Part shown: piece by piece, positions 28,147 through 36,939 of the stretch
Layout of the letters: every line of letters starts with the position of its first letter
Position numbering within the stretch: position 1 is the stretch's first letter
Origin: Anaerotruncus sp. MC2020
Lineage (GTDB): Bacteria > Bacillota > Clostridia > Oscillospirales > Ruminococcaceae
Length of the DNA: 64,000 nucleotides
Direction: 5' to 3'
NCBI GenBank assembly: GCA_000701945.1
Contig: KL370840.1
Coordinates: forward strand, 832,113-896,112
Notes under the pieces: model-generated
Told to the model about the DNA's origin: nothing
The model's input: only the letters and a program-made list of their open reading frames with translations
Databases searched by the model: none
Made by a program: the position numbers and the translations under genes

Positions 28147-28467
28147 AAACACCTGAAACAATTGATTGCTCGCAAGCATTGCTACTGTAGCTAAAGCCGT
28201 TATCAGTTTTTGATTTTCATTCCTTTTACCATCCAGTACATTCAAATATAATATAACACTTTTTTGCTATTGTGTCAATCAATTATTTTATAATTTTTTG
28301 TTTATTTTTTTAGGAGACAACTATTATTCGTTTCATTATATAATAACTCCATTGATATAATCAGCATATTCATACGAAACATGTGTTTTCTTGAAGTATT
28401 CATAAATAGAATCAGCTCCCGTAAAGGGAGCTGGATTCTTTCATAAGCATTGTACCACCGTAAATGT
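28147..28467. other. Intergenic, AT-rich
   Basis: No gene seen. A hairpin AATCAGCTCCC / GGGAGCTGGATT near 28409-28440 could be a terminator. Confidence 0.4.
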
Positions 28468-28500
28468 CGTGTGATTTTCGTGTGATTTTGTGTGATTTTT
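28468..28500 (+). repeat. Three tandem 11-base repeats
   Basis: CGTGTGATTTT at 28468-28478 and 28479-28489, then GTGTGATTTT at 28490-28499. Short tandem repeats of this type are often integrase arm sites or recognition sites next to element ends; the tRNA-Trp-like end lies 110 bases downstream. Confidence 0.5.
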
Positions 28501-28561
28501 GACTGTAAAACAGTCACACAGAACTGCTAAAATGCAGTTCAAACTGTTTTTGATATGTAAG

Positions 28562-28630
28562 AGAAAAGCCTGTATTTCGGTGTTTTCCTCGAAATACAGG
28601 CTTTATCGTTCTGGCAGGGGCAGAAGGACT
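28562..28630. repeat. Hairpin plus tRNA-Trp 3'-end-like sequence
   Basis: A hairpin AAGCCTGTATTTC / GAAATACAGGCTT is followed at 28612-28630 by TGGCAGGGGCAGAAGGACT. Read on the minus strand this is the last 19 bases of a tRNA-Trp (AGTCCTTCTGCCCCTGCCA). The same 19 bases occur at 38488-38506. Confidence 0.55.
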
Positions 28631-28639
28631 GTAAACATA

Positions 28640-28824
28640 TTGCGAGATACTCCGAGTGCAGCAACAGCGAATTCAATCGCGTATTGGATTATGCGGTGAA
28701 ATTTGCTGCATATAAAAATGAAAATCTTTCATTTGAGGAAATTGATAAACTCACAGCTCGTATGGGGACGTCACCATTAGAATACTTATCCCCGAAGTTC
28801 AGGGGGCTTAAAAGTTGTTTTTAA
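28640..28824 (+). pseudogene. C-terminal coding relic of unknown protein
   Basis: A + frame after the tRNA-like end reads HIARYSECSNSEFNRVLDYA then VKFAAYKNENLSFEEID and ends at a TAA (28822-28824). It lacks a start and looks like a cut-off gene end joined at the att-like site. Not recognised. Confidence 0.35.
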
Positions 28825-28936
28825 TTCGGGGGCGCTCCCTTCAGGGAGCCACCTATACATATTATATTAAATTAGTCGAATCTGGTCAAGCGGTACAAGC
28901 GCTGCCGCATACAATTTAACGAAAGGAGCTGTTAAT

Positions 28937-29194
28937 ATGGCTAAGAAGAAGGAACTCCCCTCACTGTGGGAGCGCTCAGAGTATGACGTTATAAGTGAGA
29001 CCGAGACAGATACCGAGCTTATCGCTGTCCTGAAAACAAGATATAGCGGTGCCACGGTCATATGTCACATTCCTAAACACACGAAGGAAGAAGAGGAGAA
29101 GATTGCAGAGGACGTTACATACGCCCTTATGCAAATCGCGTTCACGGGTCAGGACATCTCGCACATGAAGAACATGGAGATACTCGTTGATTAA
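28937..29194 (+). CDS. Small acidic protein of unknown function
   Basis: 85 residues, mixed alpha/beta (SLWERSEYDVISETETDTEL at the N-terminus, then a Lys/Glu-rich helix). RBS GAAAGGAGCTGTTAAT before the ATG and a strong terminator after the stop, so it is a complete transcription unit. Position between element ends suggests cargo. Not recognised. Confidence 0.55.
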   Translation: MAKKKELPSLWERSEYDVISETETDTELIAVLKTRYSGATVICHIPKHTKEEEEKIAEDVTYALMQIAFTGQDISHMKNMEILVD

Positions 29195-29210
29195 CACTAC
29201 ATACGAAGCA

Positions 29211-29239
29211 AGCCCCGAATAACCTCGGGGCTGTTTTGT
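29211..29239 (+). terminator. Rho-independent terminator
   Basis: Stem AGCCCCGA / TCGGGGCT with a 6-base loop, followed by a T-rich tail. Confidence 0.85.
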
Positions 29240-29343
29240 TATACTATTTCTTTTTTTGAGTCATTCAACAACACGCCCTCATCCTTATATGTACAACATG
29301 GATATGATAGTTTGATTATATATCTCGAAAACGCTATGTGATC

Positions 29344-29364
29344 TAACGAAATGCCTCCCGTATG
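29344..29364. repeat. Half copy of the dockerin-gene terminator
   Basis: The 20 bases AACGAAATGCCTCCCGTATG equal those at 63590-63609, which form the left arm and loop of a complete terminator there. Here the right arm is gone, cut just before the insertion sequence. Confidence 0.55.
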
Positions 29365-29379
29365 TATACGTGATATAAT

Positions 29380-30348
29380 CCCCTTAGAGTAGACACACGA
29401 AAAAACAAAAAGTGTGAAAACTCTAAGGGGGTATTTTATGTCACGAAGGAAATTAACAGATGAAGAACGCATTGCAGCTGTACAAGATGTTCTTAATGGA
29501 AATGGAGGCTGTAAGCAAATAGCTCCTAAATACGGAATAAACCATGCAACTTTAAGAGAATATGTAAGGTTGGCATAAACTGAAGGAATAGATGCAGTTA
29601 AGGGAACAAAATCCAAAAGAAGATATTCAGTTGAAACTAAACTTCAGGCTGTGAAAGAATACCTTTCTCTGAAATTAAGTCAAAGTGAAATATGTTCTAA
29701 ATATGGAATTAGGTCAAAAAGCGTTTTACAACGATGGATTTCATGGTATAATAGTGGTAAAGACTTTAAGGAGCACACAGTCTCGGAAAGAAGAATTACC
29801 ATGAATAAAGGCAGAAAAACCACTAAGGAAGAACGCATAGAAATAGTAGCATTCTGTATTGAGAATGGCAAGAATTACAGGCTTACTATGGAGAAGTATG
29901 GAGTATCCTATCAGCAGATATATTCCTGGATGCGTAAGTATGAAGAGAAAGGCGTAGATGGTCTTAATGATCGAAGGGGCAAGGCGAAGCCTGAAGATAA
30001 GCTTACTGAAGCAGATAAGCTGCGCATGGAGAATAAGATACTTCAGGCCAAACTCAAAGAAATGGAAATGGAGAATAAGTTGCTAAAAAAACTCAGGGAG
30101 CTGAGAGGAGGCAATCACTGAGCGGAGTACATAATGAAGATATATACCTTGCCATCAAATTCATGAATGAAGCAGATAACTATCCTATTCAGAAGCTCTG
30201 TGCAGCAATACATATTGCACGCTCGTCATATTACAAATGGCTGAAGAGAACGCCGAGCCACAATCAGCAGGTCAATGAGCAGCTTGCAGAATGGATCAAG
30301 CAGCACTATGAAGAACGAAAGGGAATCTTAGGCTACAGGAGCAGCTCG
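29380..30348 (+). mobile_element. IS3-family insertion sequence, degenerate and 3'-truncated
   Basis: Left end region with an 11-bp inverted repeat (CCCCTTAGAGT 29380-29390 / ACTCTAAGGGG 29420-29430), then orfA and the first part of orfB. The frame and homology end near 30348 (GILGYR), where the DDE catalytic part of orfB should begin. No right end was found, so the copy cannot move by itself. Confidence 0.75.
29438..30121 (+). pseudogene. IS3-family OrfA with in-frame stop
   Basis: The ATG at 29438 opens MSRRKLTDEERIAAVQDVL, a helix-turn-helix transposase subunit with three HTH repeats (KYGINHATLREY, KYGIRSKSVLQRW, KYGVSYQQIYSWM) and a C-terminal leucine-zipper-like coil (KILQAKLKEMEMENKLLKKL). 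A TAA at 29576-29578 (codon 47) interrupts the first repeat, where a sense codon is expected. The rest is open to 30121. Confidence 0.75.
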
Positions 30349-30387
30349 ACAAGGCTGAAAGGGAACTCACCGAATTCTTTCTTGTGA
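30120..30387 (+). pseudogene. IS3-family OrfB, N-terminal part
   Basis: Overlaps the orfA end in another frame, as expected for OrfAB frameshift production. FMNEADNYPIQKLCAAIHIA then RSSYYKWLKRTPS is the usual OrfB start (HTH_21), up to RKGILGYR. It then runs into foreign sequence and stops at 30387. The rve integrase core with D-D-E is missing. Confidence 0.7.
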
Positions 30388-30483
30388 GCGAATAGAAAGG
30401 TGACCTATTGCTCGTACATCTTATCAGCCAAACCGTGATCCGGTATTAACGTTAAATACGCAGTTTGAACTGCAAGAATAAGC

Positions 30484-30522
30484 AAAAAGCCTGTATTCAG
30501 CATTTTCGCTAAATACAGGCTT
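30484..30522 (-). terminator. Terminator downstream of the 30574 cyclase
   Basis: On the minus strand AAGCCTGTATT, loop, AATACAGGCTT, TTTT. The stem is nearly the same as the hairpin at 28562-28610, so this is a repeated hairpin family. Confidence 0.7.
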
Positions 30523-30573
30523 ATCTATTAGGTATAATCAATGCGAGACCGGTGCGGTCATAGCATATTTCCT

Positions 30574-32226
30574 TTAATGCTTCCTTTGCTTTTTCCTTTC
30601 ACGCTTGTTCTCATACATAAGCTGATCCGCACGCTGCATCACGTCTGTCACGGCACTGTCCTCCGACGGGGCGAAAACAGCAAAGCCCTTGGAGATATGT
30701 ACCTCTTCCCACGGTTCAGCGGCAGCTTCATTGACCGTCTCCGCAGTCTTGTCGAACTGTTCCAGAAGCGCGTCACGGTCCATATAGTCCTCATTTTCAA
30801 GGATCACGGCAAATTCATCTCCGCCCATTCGGAACACAGGACTGTGCTTGAACACCTCACAGATGATATGCGCGGCTTTTTTCAGGTAAATGTCACCTTT
30901 ATCATGCCCGTAACGGTCATTTATCAGCTTCAGCTGATCGCAGTCGAATACACCGATAGCAAATGCCTGTTCCTGCGCTCCGCTGTCGATAGCTTCCTGC
31001 ATTTCGTCGAGGCGGTTTGAAAGGGCACCCTTGTTTTTCACCTTTGTCAGCGCGTCGAGGAATACCTGCCCGTGCAGATCGGTGATATTCGCTTTCACTG
31101 TACCGGACAGATCCTTGAACGACCTCGTCAGTCTGCCGAGCTCGTTGTCCTCGTCATAGATAAGGTCAAGATCGTAGTTTCCGCGTTCTATCTGTTCCGC
31201 TGCGGCGGTAAGCTGCTCGAGCGGTTTTGTGATGCGCCTTGTATAATACATCAGGAACAGACTTGCCGCGATGAGCACGACGACTGCTCCCAGCGAGATA
31301 TTCAGGATAAGCCCCTTCCATTCGCCCTGCGTTTCAGAAACGGGCACGGTGACGCTCAGGCGAAGACCGTTGCTCAAAGTACACCAGACTGCCTCTTTTT
31401 TCTCTCCGCGATAAGCATACCGGATCACTTTGTTCTCGTCACCCTCACGGTAGGGGAACTCAAATTCGGATCCCGAGCTCAGATCCGCCACATCAATATG
31501 AGGATGATAGAACAGATTACCGTCAGCATCGCAAAGAAATGCAAATCCGTTGTCGTAGAGGCGGATACTGTTGATCTCCTCTGCCATTGTAGAGTAGTCC
31601 ACCTCAATGCCGATAACTCCGATAAACTGTCCCTTCCAGTAAACAGGTGCGTCGTAGGAGATGACGCGGACATCGAGATTATCCGTGATATACGGCGGCA
31701 GCCAGATAGGCTTCCCCTCATGCTTCGGGACGGTGAACCATACCAGCTTTGAGGTATCTTCCACGTCATACTGTGTGATGTCGGTCACTTCATGCTCCTC
31801 GAAGCCCTGCCCGTTCAGGTCTATATACCAGAAGCCCTTTATCTCAGACGAGACCGACGGATCTATGCGGTAGTAATAGGTCAGGACGCCCTTGGTCTTG
31901 GAAGCCGTCATACAGAAGTATTCCCGGATCCTCTCTATATGCGCAGCAAGCTCTTCCTCGCTGTTTACGCTGTCAAGGTCTTCCTCGGCAAAGGTCGTCA
32001 CCTTTGTTACCGAGTTCTGGACGCTGTCGAAATAATAATCAAGGCTGCGCTGTCCCGATGCACACAGCATTTGCAGCAGCCGGTCTGATTTATGGCTCTC
32101 GATCGTGCGGATAAAGACTGCACTGAGCAGCGTAGTGACTACAAGAGAAGCCAGGATCACACAAAGCATCGTAAATGTGATCTCGGTCCTTAATGAATGT
32201 GAAAATAATCTTTGTCTTGGCTTCAT
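30574..32226 (-). CDS. Membrane diguanylate cyclase with Cache sensor and HAMP
   Basis: A 550-residue protein that makes c-di-GMP from GTP. TM1 at about 18-40; extracellular double-Cache-like sensor (YYYRIDPSVSSEIKGFWYID, VISYDAPVYWKGQFIGVIG); TM2 near 350; HAMP (RRITKPLEQLTAAAEQIERG); GGDEF domain with FDCDQLKLINDRYGHDKGD and the intact motif RMGGDEF (468-472). There is no RxxD inhibitory site five residues before it. The ATG at 32226 follows AAAAGGAGGCTGCC; the frame extends 120 bases upstream without an RBS. The sensed ligand is unknown. Confidence 0.9.
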   Translation of the reverse strand: MKPRQRLFSHSLRTEITFTMLCVILASLVVTTLLSAVFIRTIESHKSDRLLQMLCASGQRSLDYYFDSVQNSVTKVTTFAEEDLDSVNSEEELAAHIERIREYFCMTASKTKGVLTYYYRIDPSVSSEIKGFWYIDLNGQGFEEHEVTDITQYDVEDTSKLVWFTVPKHEGKPIWLPPYITDNLDVRVISYDAPVYWKGQFIGVIGIEVDYSTMAEEINSIRLYDNGFAFLCDADGNLFYHPHIDVADLSSGSEFEFPYREGDENKVIRYAYRGEKKEAVWCTLSNGLRLSVTVPVSETQGEWKGLILNISLGAVVVLIAASLFLMYYTRRITKPLEQLTAAAEQIERGNYDLDLIYDEDNELGRLTRSFKDLSGTVKANITDLHGQVFLDALTKVKNKGALSNRLDEMQEAIDSGAQEQAFAIGVFDCDQLKLINDRYGHDKGDIYLKKAAHIICEVFKHSPVFRMGGDEFAVILENEDYMDRDALLEQFDKTAETVNEAAAEPWEEVHISKGFAVFAPSEDSAVTDVMQRADQLMYENKRERKKQRKH

Positions 32227-32405
32227 GGCAGCCTCCTTTTTATCTGACCGAGCAACGTATCGGTCAGAAGTACGGCAAATGCTCCGAAATATACGAAAAA
32301 GCTGTATTGCTATCCGAATATCATGGGTCACCCGAATGTCAAACAAGTAAGCTGTGTCAAAGCGGACTGCTGTTCAAGCCGCTTCTGTTGCAGCATTCTG
32401 TTATC

Positions 32406-32435
32406 ATTATACCATAAGCAGGGAGGAAAAGTCAA
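32406..32435 (-). promoter_or_regulatory. Promoter of the 30574 cyclase
   Basis: On the minus strand TTGACT (32435-32430), 18-base spacer, TATAAT (32411-32406). Confidence 0.7.
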
Positions 32436-32480
32436 TCAGGAGGAGCCAAAGCTGAACTGCCGGATCCTTATGCAAAAAAA

Positions 32481-32546
32481 CAGGCACCTTCGATTACTCG
32501 AAAGTGCCTGTATCACAATGGCAGTAGTCTACAGAATAGATGACAT
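32481..32546. repeat. Hairpin plus att-like direct repeat, right copy
   Basis: A hairpin CAGGCACCTTCGA / TCGAAAGTGCCTG (32481-32510) is followed by the 29-base repeat at 32518-32546, 28 of 29 identical to 22973-23001. The arrangement hairpin then ATGGCA is the same at 22973, 28612 and 38488. Confidence 0.55.
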
Positions 32547-32698
32547 TGATTTTTATGCTATTTTTGGTGATTTTCATATTCACTGCCTTCAAAGCTCATT
32601 GAAAGCAGTTGTTTTCTCAATGGATTGTATCATATTCTAATTCATTTGTCAAGTGAAAAACGTTAGAGTTTTTTATAATGTGTAGGATATAAACTCAT

Positions 32699-33298
32699 TC
32701 ATCCTCGTGCCTCAGTCATATAAGCATTATAAAGATTTGCGCAGCATTTGTCGAGTTGTTCATACAAATCCCTGATCTCAGGTTTGTCAGAACAGTATAG
32801 ATACTTCATCGCTTCCAGTCGTGTAATCTGTGATTTATGCTTTCGATAAAAAGCTGCAGGAGAAGCAGCTTCGTATGACAATACTTTCAGATAGTGTCGA
32901 AGCTGTTGAAAAATCTTTCCATTTGTTTCGATACTTTTGCAGCGCTCTTTGGCTTCTTGCAAATGCAGTATTATATCATCTGCCTGCTTCACAGGCGCAG
33001 AATAGAACGATCTGAGCTGTTCAAACGTATATGCCGTTTTCTCTAAGACATCAGATTCATGCCCCAAAAGAGTCGGTTCCATTTTTAAAACGCAGTCAAC
33101 GATCTGACGATTTATTGCATCAGCATCCAGCTTCGTAACCGAAAGCCAATAGATATAACATGGATCAGCTACGCCTATCAGGATCACATCATTATTGAGA
33201 GCATAATATGCCTGAATGCAACGATGTCTGGGATTCGGTGTATAATTGGGTACACAAGCAGTATCCGCTGTAAGACAATTATATTCCTCAACTTTCAT
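32699..33298 (-). CDS. Hypothetical protein
   Basis: A 199-residue soluble protein, all-alpha in its C-terminal half (QADDIILHLQEAKERCKSIE). It contains VADPCYIYWLSVTKLDADAI. No family recognised. The ATG at 33298 is used because GGAGCTTGTT lies just upstream; an earlier in-frame ATG four codons away overlaps that RBS. Confidence 0.55.
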   Translation of the reverse strand: MKVEEYNCLTADTACVPNYTPNPRHRCIQAYYALNNDVILIGVADPCYIYWLSVTKLDADAINRQIVDCVLKMEPTLLGHESDVLEKTAYTFEQLRSFYSAPVKQADDIILHLQEAKERCKSIETNGKIFQQLRHYLKVLSYEAASPAAFYRKHKSQITRLEAMKYLYCSDKPEIRDLYEQLDKCCANLYNAYMTEARG

Positions 33299-33365
33299 AA
33301 CAAGCTCCAATCATAGGTGATTTCTAACTTTCCTGTCTTCAAAACCATATAGATTCTTAATTGCT

Positions 33366-34625
33366 TTATTTCATATATTCCTCTAAAGAGATTATGTCAT
33401 TTTCCGTCGTTGAAGCATACGCATAGTACGCAAGAATGTACGACGCATCAACGGCATCTATCCTGCTGTTCCCGTCTATATTGGCAGCCGAGATCTGCTC
33501 AGGGCTGAAGATGTCCTCTTTTCCCGTTGATGTCTCCGAATAATATGCAAGCACCATGGAAGCGTCTATGGCGTTCACATTCCCGTCGAAGTTCACATCT
33601 CCGAGAGGGATAACGGGAAGGTCGATCCCTTCACCGTAATCTATGATAAGCCCCGTCCCCGAATCGATCGGCACAAAGGTGCGGTCGAATTTATTGGCGT
33701 AATCCTCGGCAGTGGAACCTTTATATCCCTTGATAACGCCTGAAAACTCCTCGCCATTATTGGAAATAGTCGTAGCCCAGTGTTCACATATATCACATTC
33801 CGGATTAAGTATACATATCTCTTCAAGTGAGTCACACTGATAAAAAGCCTGTTGCTTTATTACCTCTACTGATGCGGGTACAGTTACCGATTTCAGCGAG
33901 GCACAGTGTATAAAGGCATTAAACTCTATTGTCTTTACAGTATCAGGAATTATAAGCTCTGTCATTTCCCCGTATTCACAGGATTGACTGGCTATACATA
34001 CCACTCCGTCAGGTATGACTGCTTTTTCCATATCTCGTTTTATAGCCAGAAGAGTACCGTTTACGACAGAATAATTATACTTTTCGATCTGCTCATCCTC
34101 CCATGGAGTACCATTGAATGCCCAGCCTTTTACAGTTGTGACTGATGTGGGTATCGTTACATCCGCCAGTTTGTCACAGCCGTTAAAAGCTGATCCTTCG
34201 ATAGACGTTAAAGAATTCGGCAATACGACCGAAGTAAGATCGCTGCAGAAGGCAAAAGAACCAACACCTATGCTTTTTAGCGTATTGGGGAATTTTACAG
34301 AAACAAGATTCCTGCAATAACTGAAGTTCTGTTCGCCTACTCTTGTTACCCCGTCGCCGATAATTATCTTTTTTATCAGATCCTTTTCTTCCTTCCATGG
34401 TATAGGAAAAGTATTATCTCTGAGATCATACATATCTCCTGTACCACTGACAGTAAAAACACCGTCACTGTCCAGCTGCCATGTGACATTCTTTCCGCAG
34501 GTTCCACTATCGACTACTGTTGCCGCCTCCGCAGAAATGCTTATCGGCACTTGACTCGGAAGAATTACTGTTCCAAATGGCATCACAGCACACAGCAGTG
34601 CTGCTATTATTCTTTTACAATTCAT
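33366..34625 (-). CDS. Secreted BspA-like LRR protein with C-terminal dockerin
   Basis: A 419-residue complete protein. Signal peptide (KRIIAALLCAVMPFGTVILP, cleavage about residue 35). A short Ig-like or beta start (GTCGKNVTWQLDSDGVFTVS) is followed by LRR_5 repeats (FPNTLKSIGVGSFAFCSDL, LPNSLTSIEGSAFNGCDKL). A linker then leads to a type I dockerin (GDVNFDGNVNAIDASMVLAY and NIDGNSRIDAVDASYILAY) with a SLEEYMK end. It should be carried by a scaffoldin cohesin; LRR parts usually bind proteins or surfaces. The ATG at 34625 follows AAGGGGTGGATATC. This is the intact counterpart of the truncated gene at 3989. Confidence 0.88.
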   Translation of the reverse strand: MNCKRIIAALLCAVMPFGTVILPSQVPISISAEAATVVDSGTCGKNVTWQLDSDGVFTVSGTGDMYDLRDNTFPIPWKEEKDLIKKIIIGDGVTRVGEQNFSYCRNLVSVKFPNTLKSIGVGSFAFCSDLTSVVLPNSLTSIEGSAFNGCDKLADVTIPTSVTTVKGWAFNGTPWEDEQIEKYNYSVVNGTLLAIKRDMEKAVIPDGVVCIASQSCEYGEMTELIIPDTVKTIEFNAFIHCASLKSVTVPASVEVIKQQAFYQCDSLEEICILNPECDICEHWATTISNNGEEFSGVIKGYKGSTAEDYANKFDRTFVPIDSGTGLIIDYGEGIDLPVIPLGDVNFDGNVNAIDASMVLAYYSETSTGKEDIFSPEQISAANIDGNSRIDAVDASYILAYYAYASTTENDIISLEEYMK

Positions 34626-34637
34626 GATATCCACCCC

Positions 34638-34747
34638 TTACTCAACATCTAAGAATTTCTCTATAATGGACATTATCTCTTCAAGTCGTTTTCCACCAAT
34701 ACCCTTGATCTTGCTTAGCTCCGCCTCAAGAGCCGGAAGACCTATGG
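34638..34747 (-). pseudogene. C-terminal fragment with helix-hairpin-helix
   Basis: Minus-strand frame reads IGLPALEAELSKIKGIGGKR then LEEIMSIIEKFLDVE and stops at 34638. GIGGKR is a helix-hairpin-helix DNA-binding turn. It is preceded by two stops, so only the last about 35 residues remain. Confidence 0.4.
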
Positions 34748-34829
34748 TCTATCACTGATTTCCTGCCTATTATGCGTATATATTGGCTTTTTTGCCTGCC
34801 AATGAAGACGGACTGCAAACTGCGATCTC

Positions 34830-35243
34830 TCAGCCTAAATACCGTTTTCTTATCGTATTCAAGAACAAATTGATAGTTTCTTCATCATACTTGTTAATGG
34901 CTCTGCAATTATTCTTTATCATATTATTATTCAACCATATCTTGCCGGAAATTTCAAGTAATTCAATGAACTTCGTGTAGCTAAGACAACAGCTATGTAT
35001 ATGACCTCCACAATCCTCCCAAACTTCAATACAGTCCTTTACATCATCTTCTTCATCAGCTTCTTCAGGAAGATTGTACCCCACAGAATCACAGAGCATA
35101 CATCCTTGTCCGTCTGCCATACGACGTAAGATACCAAGAAAATCTCTTATAATCATGTTATTGAAAAATACAATTATTGTATATTCCTCATCATTTTGAG
35201 GTTGAAAATAGTTTTCAAATCTTAAAACACTGTAGACTGCCAT
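34830..35243 (-). CDS. Hypothetical protein
   Basis: A 137-residue acidic soluble protein with several cysteines (GCMLCDSVGYN, CIEVWEDCGGHIHSCCL). The pattern could be a small metal site, but no family is recognised. The RBS is weak (GAGAGCG). It may be element cargo. Confidence 0.5.
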   Translation of the reverse strand: MAVYSVLRFENYFQPQNDEEYTIIVFFNNMIIRDFLGILRRMADGQGCMLCDSVGYNLPEEADEEDDVKDCIEVWEDCGGHIHSCCLSYTKFIELLEISGKIWLNNNMIKNNCRAINKYDEETINLFLNTIRKRYLG

Positions 35244-35397
35244 ATCGTATCGCTCTCAAACAAAGCGTTTATAGGTTAATTATACCGCACCGGAACGGAA
35301 TGGTCAATAAATGAAAGGCATACTGCTGCCGTGAATAAAACAGTAGTTATCTTTTTAATCATCTGCTTTTTATCTCCCATAGTTACGAATGCAACAA

Positions 35398-35727
35398 TTA
35401 TTTATTGGCTTTCTCTGAGCCATTAGGCTTCTTGGGACGATTTACACGCGGCATTGGAATTACTCCTTTACGCTTCGGCTCCCTATTCGGAGGCTCAGGT
35501 ATAAGAAGGTCGAACAGGTTCTCGAGTTCCAGAGCCTTGAGCAGCTTTATGAGATTGAGCAGACCGATATCGTTCCCGTTCTCGAAACGAGTAATAGTCC
35601 CGACCGAGACAGTCGATTTATCCGCGAGCTCCGCAGCTGTTATACCATAGCGTATACGGTACTGCTTGAACCGTGAGGAGAGCTCCTCTGATATGACTCT
35701 TTCCTGCATACCTCTGTTTATTCTCAT
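35398..35727 (-). CDS. XRE/HipB-like helix-turn-helix regulator
   Basis: A 109-residue protein with a Cro/C1-type HTH (RFKQYRIRYGITAAELADKS, TVSVGTITRFENGN) and a basic, Pro-rich tail. This is the layout of HipB-type antitoxins next to HipA kinases. A hipA relic lies 1.2 kb away on the same strand, separated by two + strand genes, so the pairing is uncertain. The ATG at 35727 follows TTGGAGGTCGGCAATCT. Confidence 0.75.
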   Translation of the reverse strand: MRINRGMQERVISEELSSRFKQYRIRYGITAAELADKSTVSVGTITRFENGNDIGLLNLIKLLKALELENLFDLLIPEPPNREPKRKGVIPMPRVNRPKKPNGSEKANK

Positions 35728-35758
35728 AGATTGCCGACCTCCAAAAATCATTAACCTA

Positions 35759-35787
35759 ATTATACTACATCAGCTTGTAAAATGCAA
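35759..35787 (-). promoter_or_regulatory. Promoter of the XRE gene
   Basis: On the minus strand TTGCAT (35787-35782), 17-base spacer, TATAAT (35764-35759). Confidence 0.7.
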
Positions 35788-36076
35788 GCTCTCAATCGCA
35801 ATCAATTCAGAATATAGGTTCGTTTTGTTTTTTGAGATAACTTAAATTTGTTAATTTTTCGTATTTATTTTATAACCTTTTTATTAACTACAACCGTATT
35901 TCATCGTAATATAGCCTAATAACGAGTCTTTTCAAAGCTGTGCGCGCCGCTTGACATTCACACATTAAAGTGATAAAATATTGTTAGTGAGATATTCAGG
36001 CGTCAATTCCGAAAAGTGGATAGTCCTGTTTCTTGCTCAACCCAAAACTAAAACGCACGCGAAAGGAGTGTCAATT

Positions 36077-36379
36077 ATGGAGAAAAACAATAAGGAAGTC
36101 TATATCGGACAGTACGGTCGAATGAGGGAGCTGTTCCTCAAATACAACGCTCCCAAGACCTACAGGGAGATGAAAAAAAGCAAGGAGCTTATCCCCTACC
36201 TTCAGCACATCGACAAAATCGCCGCAGAAATGGAGGAAGACCTCGCGCAGAGAATGGCAAGAGCCGAGGGGCTGACCGATGAGGTCAAGGAGACCGACCC
36301 ACAGGAATGGATAGGTCTGATGAACAACTACCGAATGTGCGCACGGGAGATAGTTATCAAAGATATAATCGAAGTTTAG
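36077..36379 (+). CDS. TnpV family transposon-encoded protein
   Basis: A 100-residue protein. YIGQYGRMRELFLKYN, ELIPYLQHIDKIAAEMEEDL, EGLTDEVKETDPQEW and MNNYRMCAREIVIKDIIEV follow the TnpV family pattern, found in Firmicute conjugative transposons. Its role is not known. RBS GAAAGGAGTGTCAATT precedes the ATG at 36077. It marks the surroundings as element-derived. Confidence 0.75.
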   Translation: MEKNNKEVYIGQYGRMRELFLKYNAPKTYREMKKSKELIPYLQHIDKIAAEMEEDLAQRMARAEGLTDEVKETDPQEWIGLMNNYRMCAREIVIKDIIEV

Positions 36380-36406
36380 CCATTAACTCGAAAATGGAGG
36401 TTTATT

Positions 36407-36907
36407 ATGAAGGAACATGAAGTTTGGTTAGCTATCGCTGGGAGAGCATATTTAGTAATTAACGACCTTGAATATGATTGCCTTGGTGGTAGGGATGATG
36501 ATGGATATCGCTTTGCAGAGGACAGATATGATAGTTGGACAATACTTACATTTGATCAAATGCTCAACAGCAACTATACTATCAGAGTAAAAGATGAGTT
36601 CAAGTTACAGAATTTAGGAGCAATAACTGCTAACGAATACTACATAAATTCGCGCGGATATTACTTTTATTGCGTTATAGGTTCCTATTTCATGGGAGGT
36701 TTCATCTCAATTATTAACTACGGAGTAACAGCAAATTTTGAGCCTAACTCGACTTTTTTTAACCGTCTCAGTCTTGCAAAAGCATTTTATAAAAACAAAG
36801 CAATAGTTAAAAAGTTTTCAAAGGAAGAGATTTATTATATCACTAAAGAAATTGCGGAAACTTTAACCCCCTATTGTTATATGATAATCAATAAAGATAT
36901 CAAATAG
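36407..36907 (+). CDS. Hypothetical protein
   Basis: A 166-residue protein rich in Tyr and Phe (EYYINSRGYYFYCVIGSYF), probably mixed alpha/beta and AT-rich. RBS AATGGAGGTTTATT precedes the ATG. It lies 27 bases after tnpV on the same strand and is probably co-transcribed. Not recognised. Confidence 0.55.
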   Translation: MKEHEVWLAIAGRAYLVINDLEYDCLGGRDDDGYRFAEDRYDSWTILTFDQMLNSNYTIRVKDEFKLQNLGAITANEYYINSRGYYFYCVIGSYFMGGFISIINYGVTANFEPNSTFFNRLSLAKAFYKNKAIVKKFSKEEIYYITKEIAETLTPYCYMIINKDIK

Positions 36908-36939
36908 ATAGTTTTCCCTTTATATCTGAACCTGTGTGT

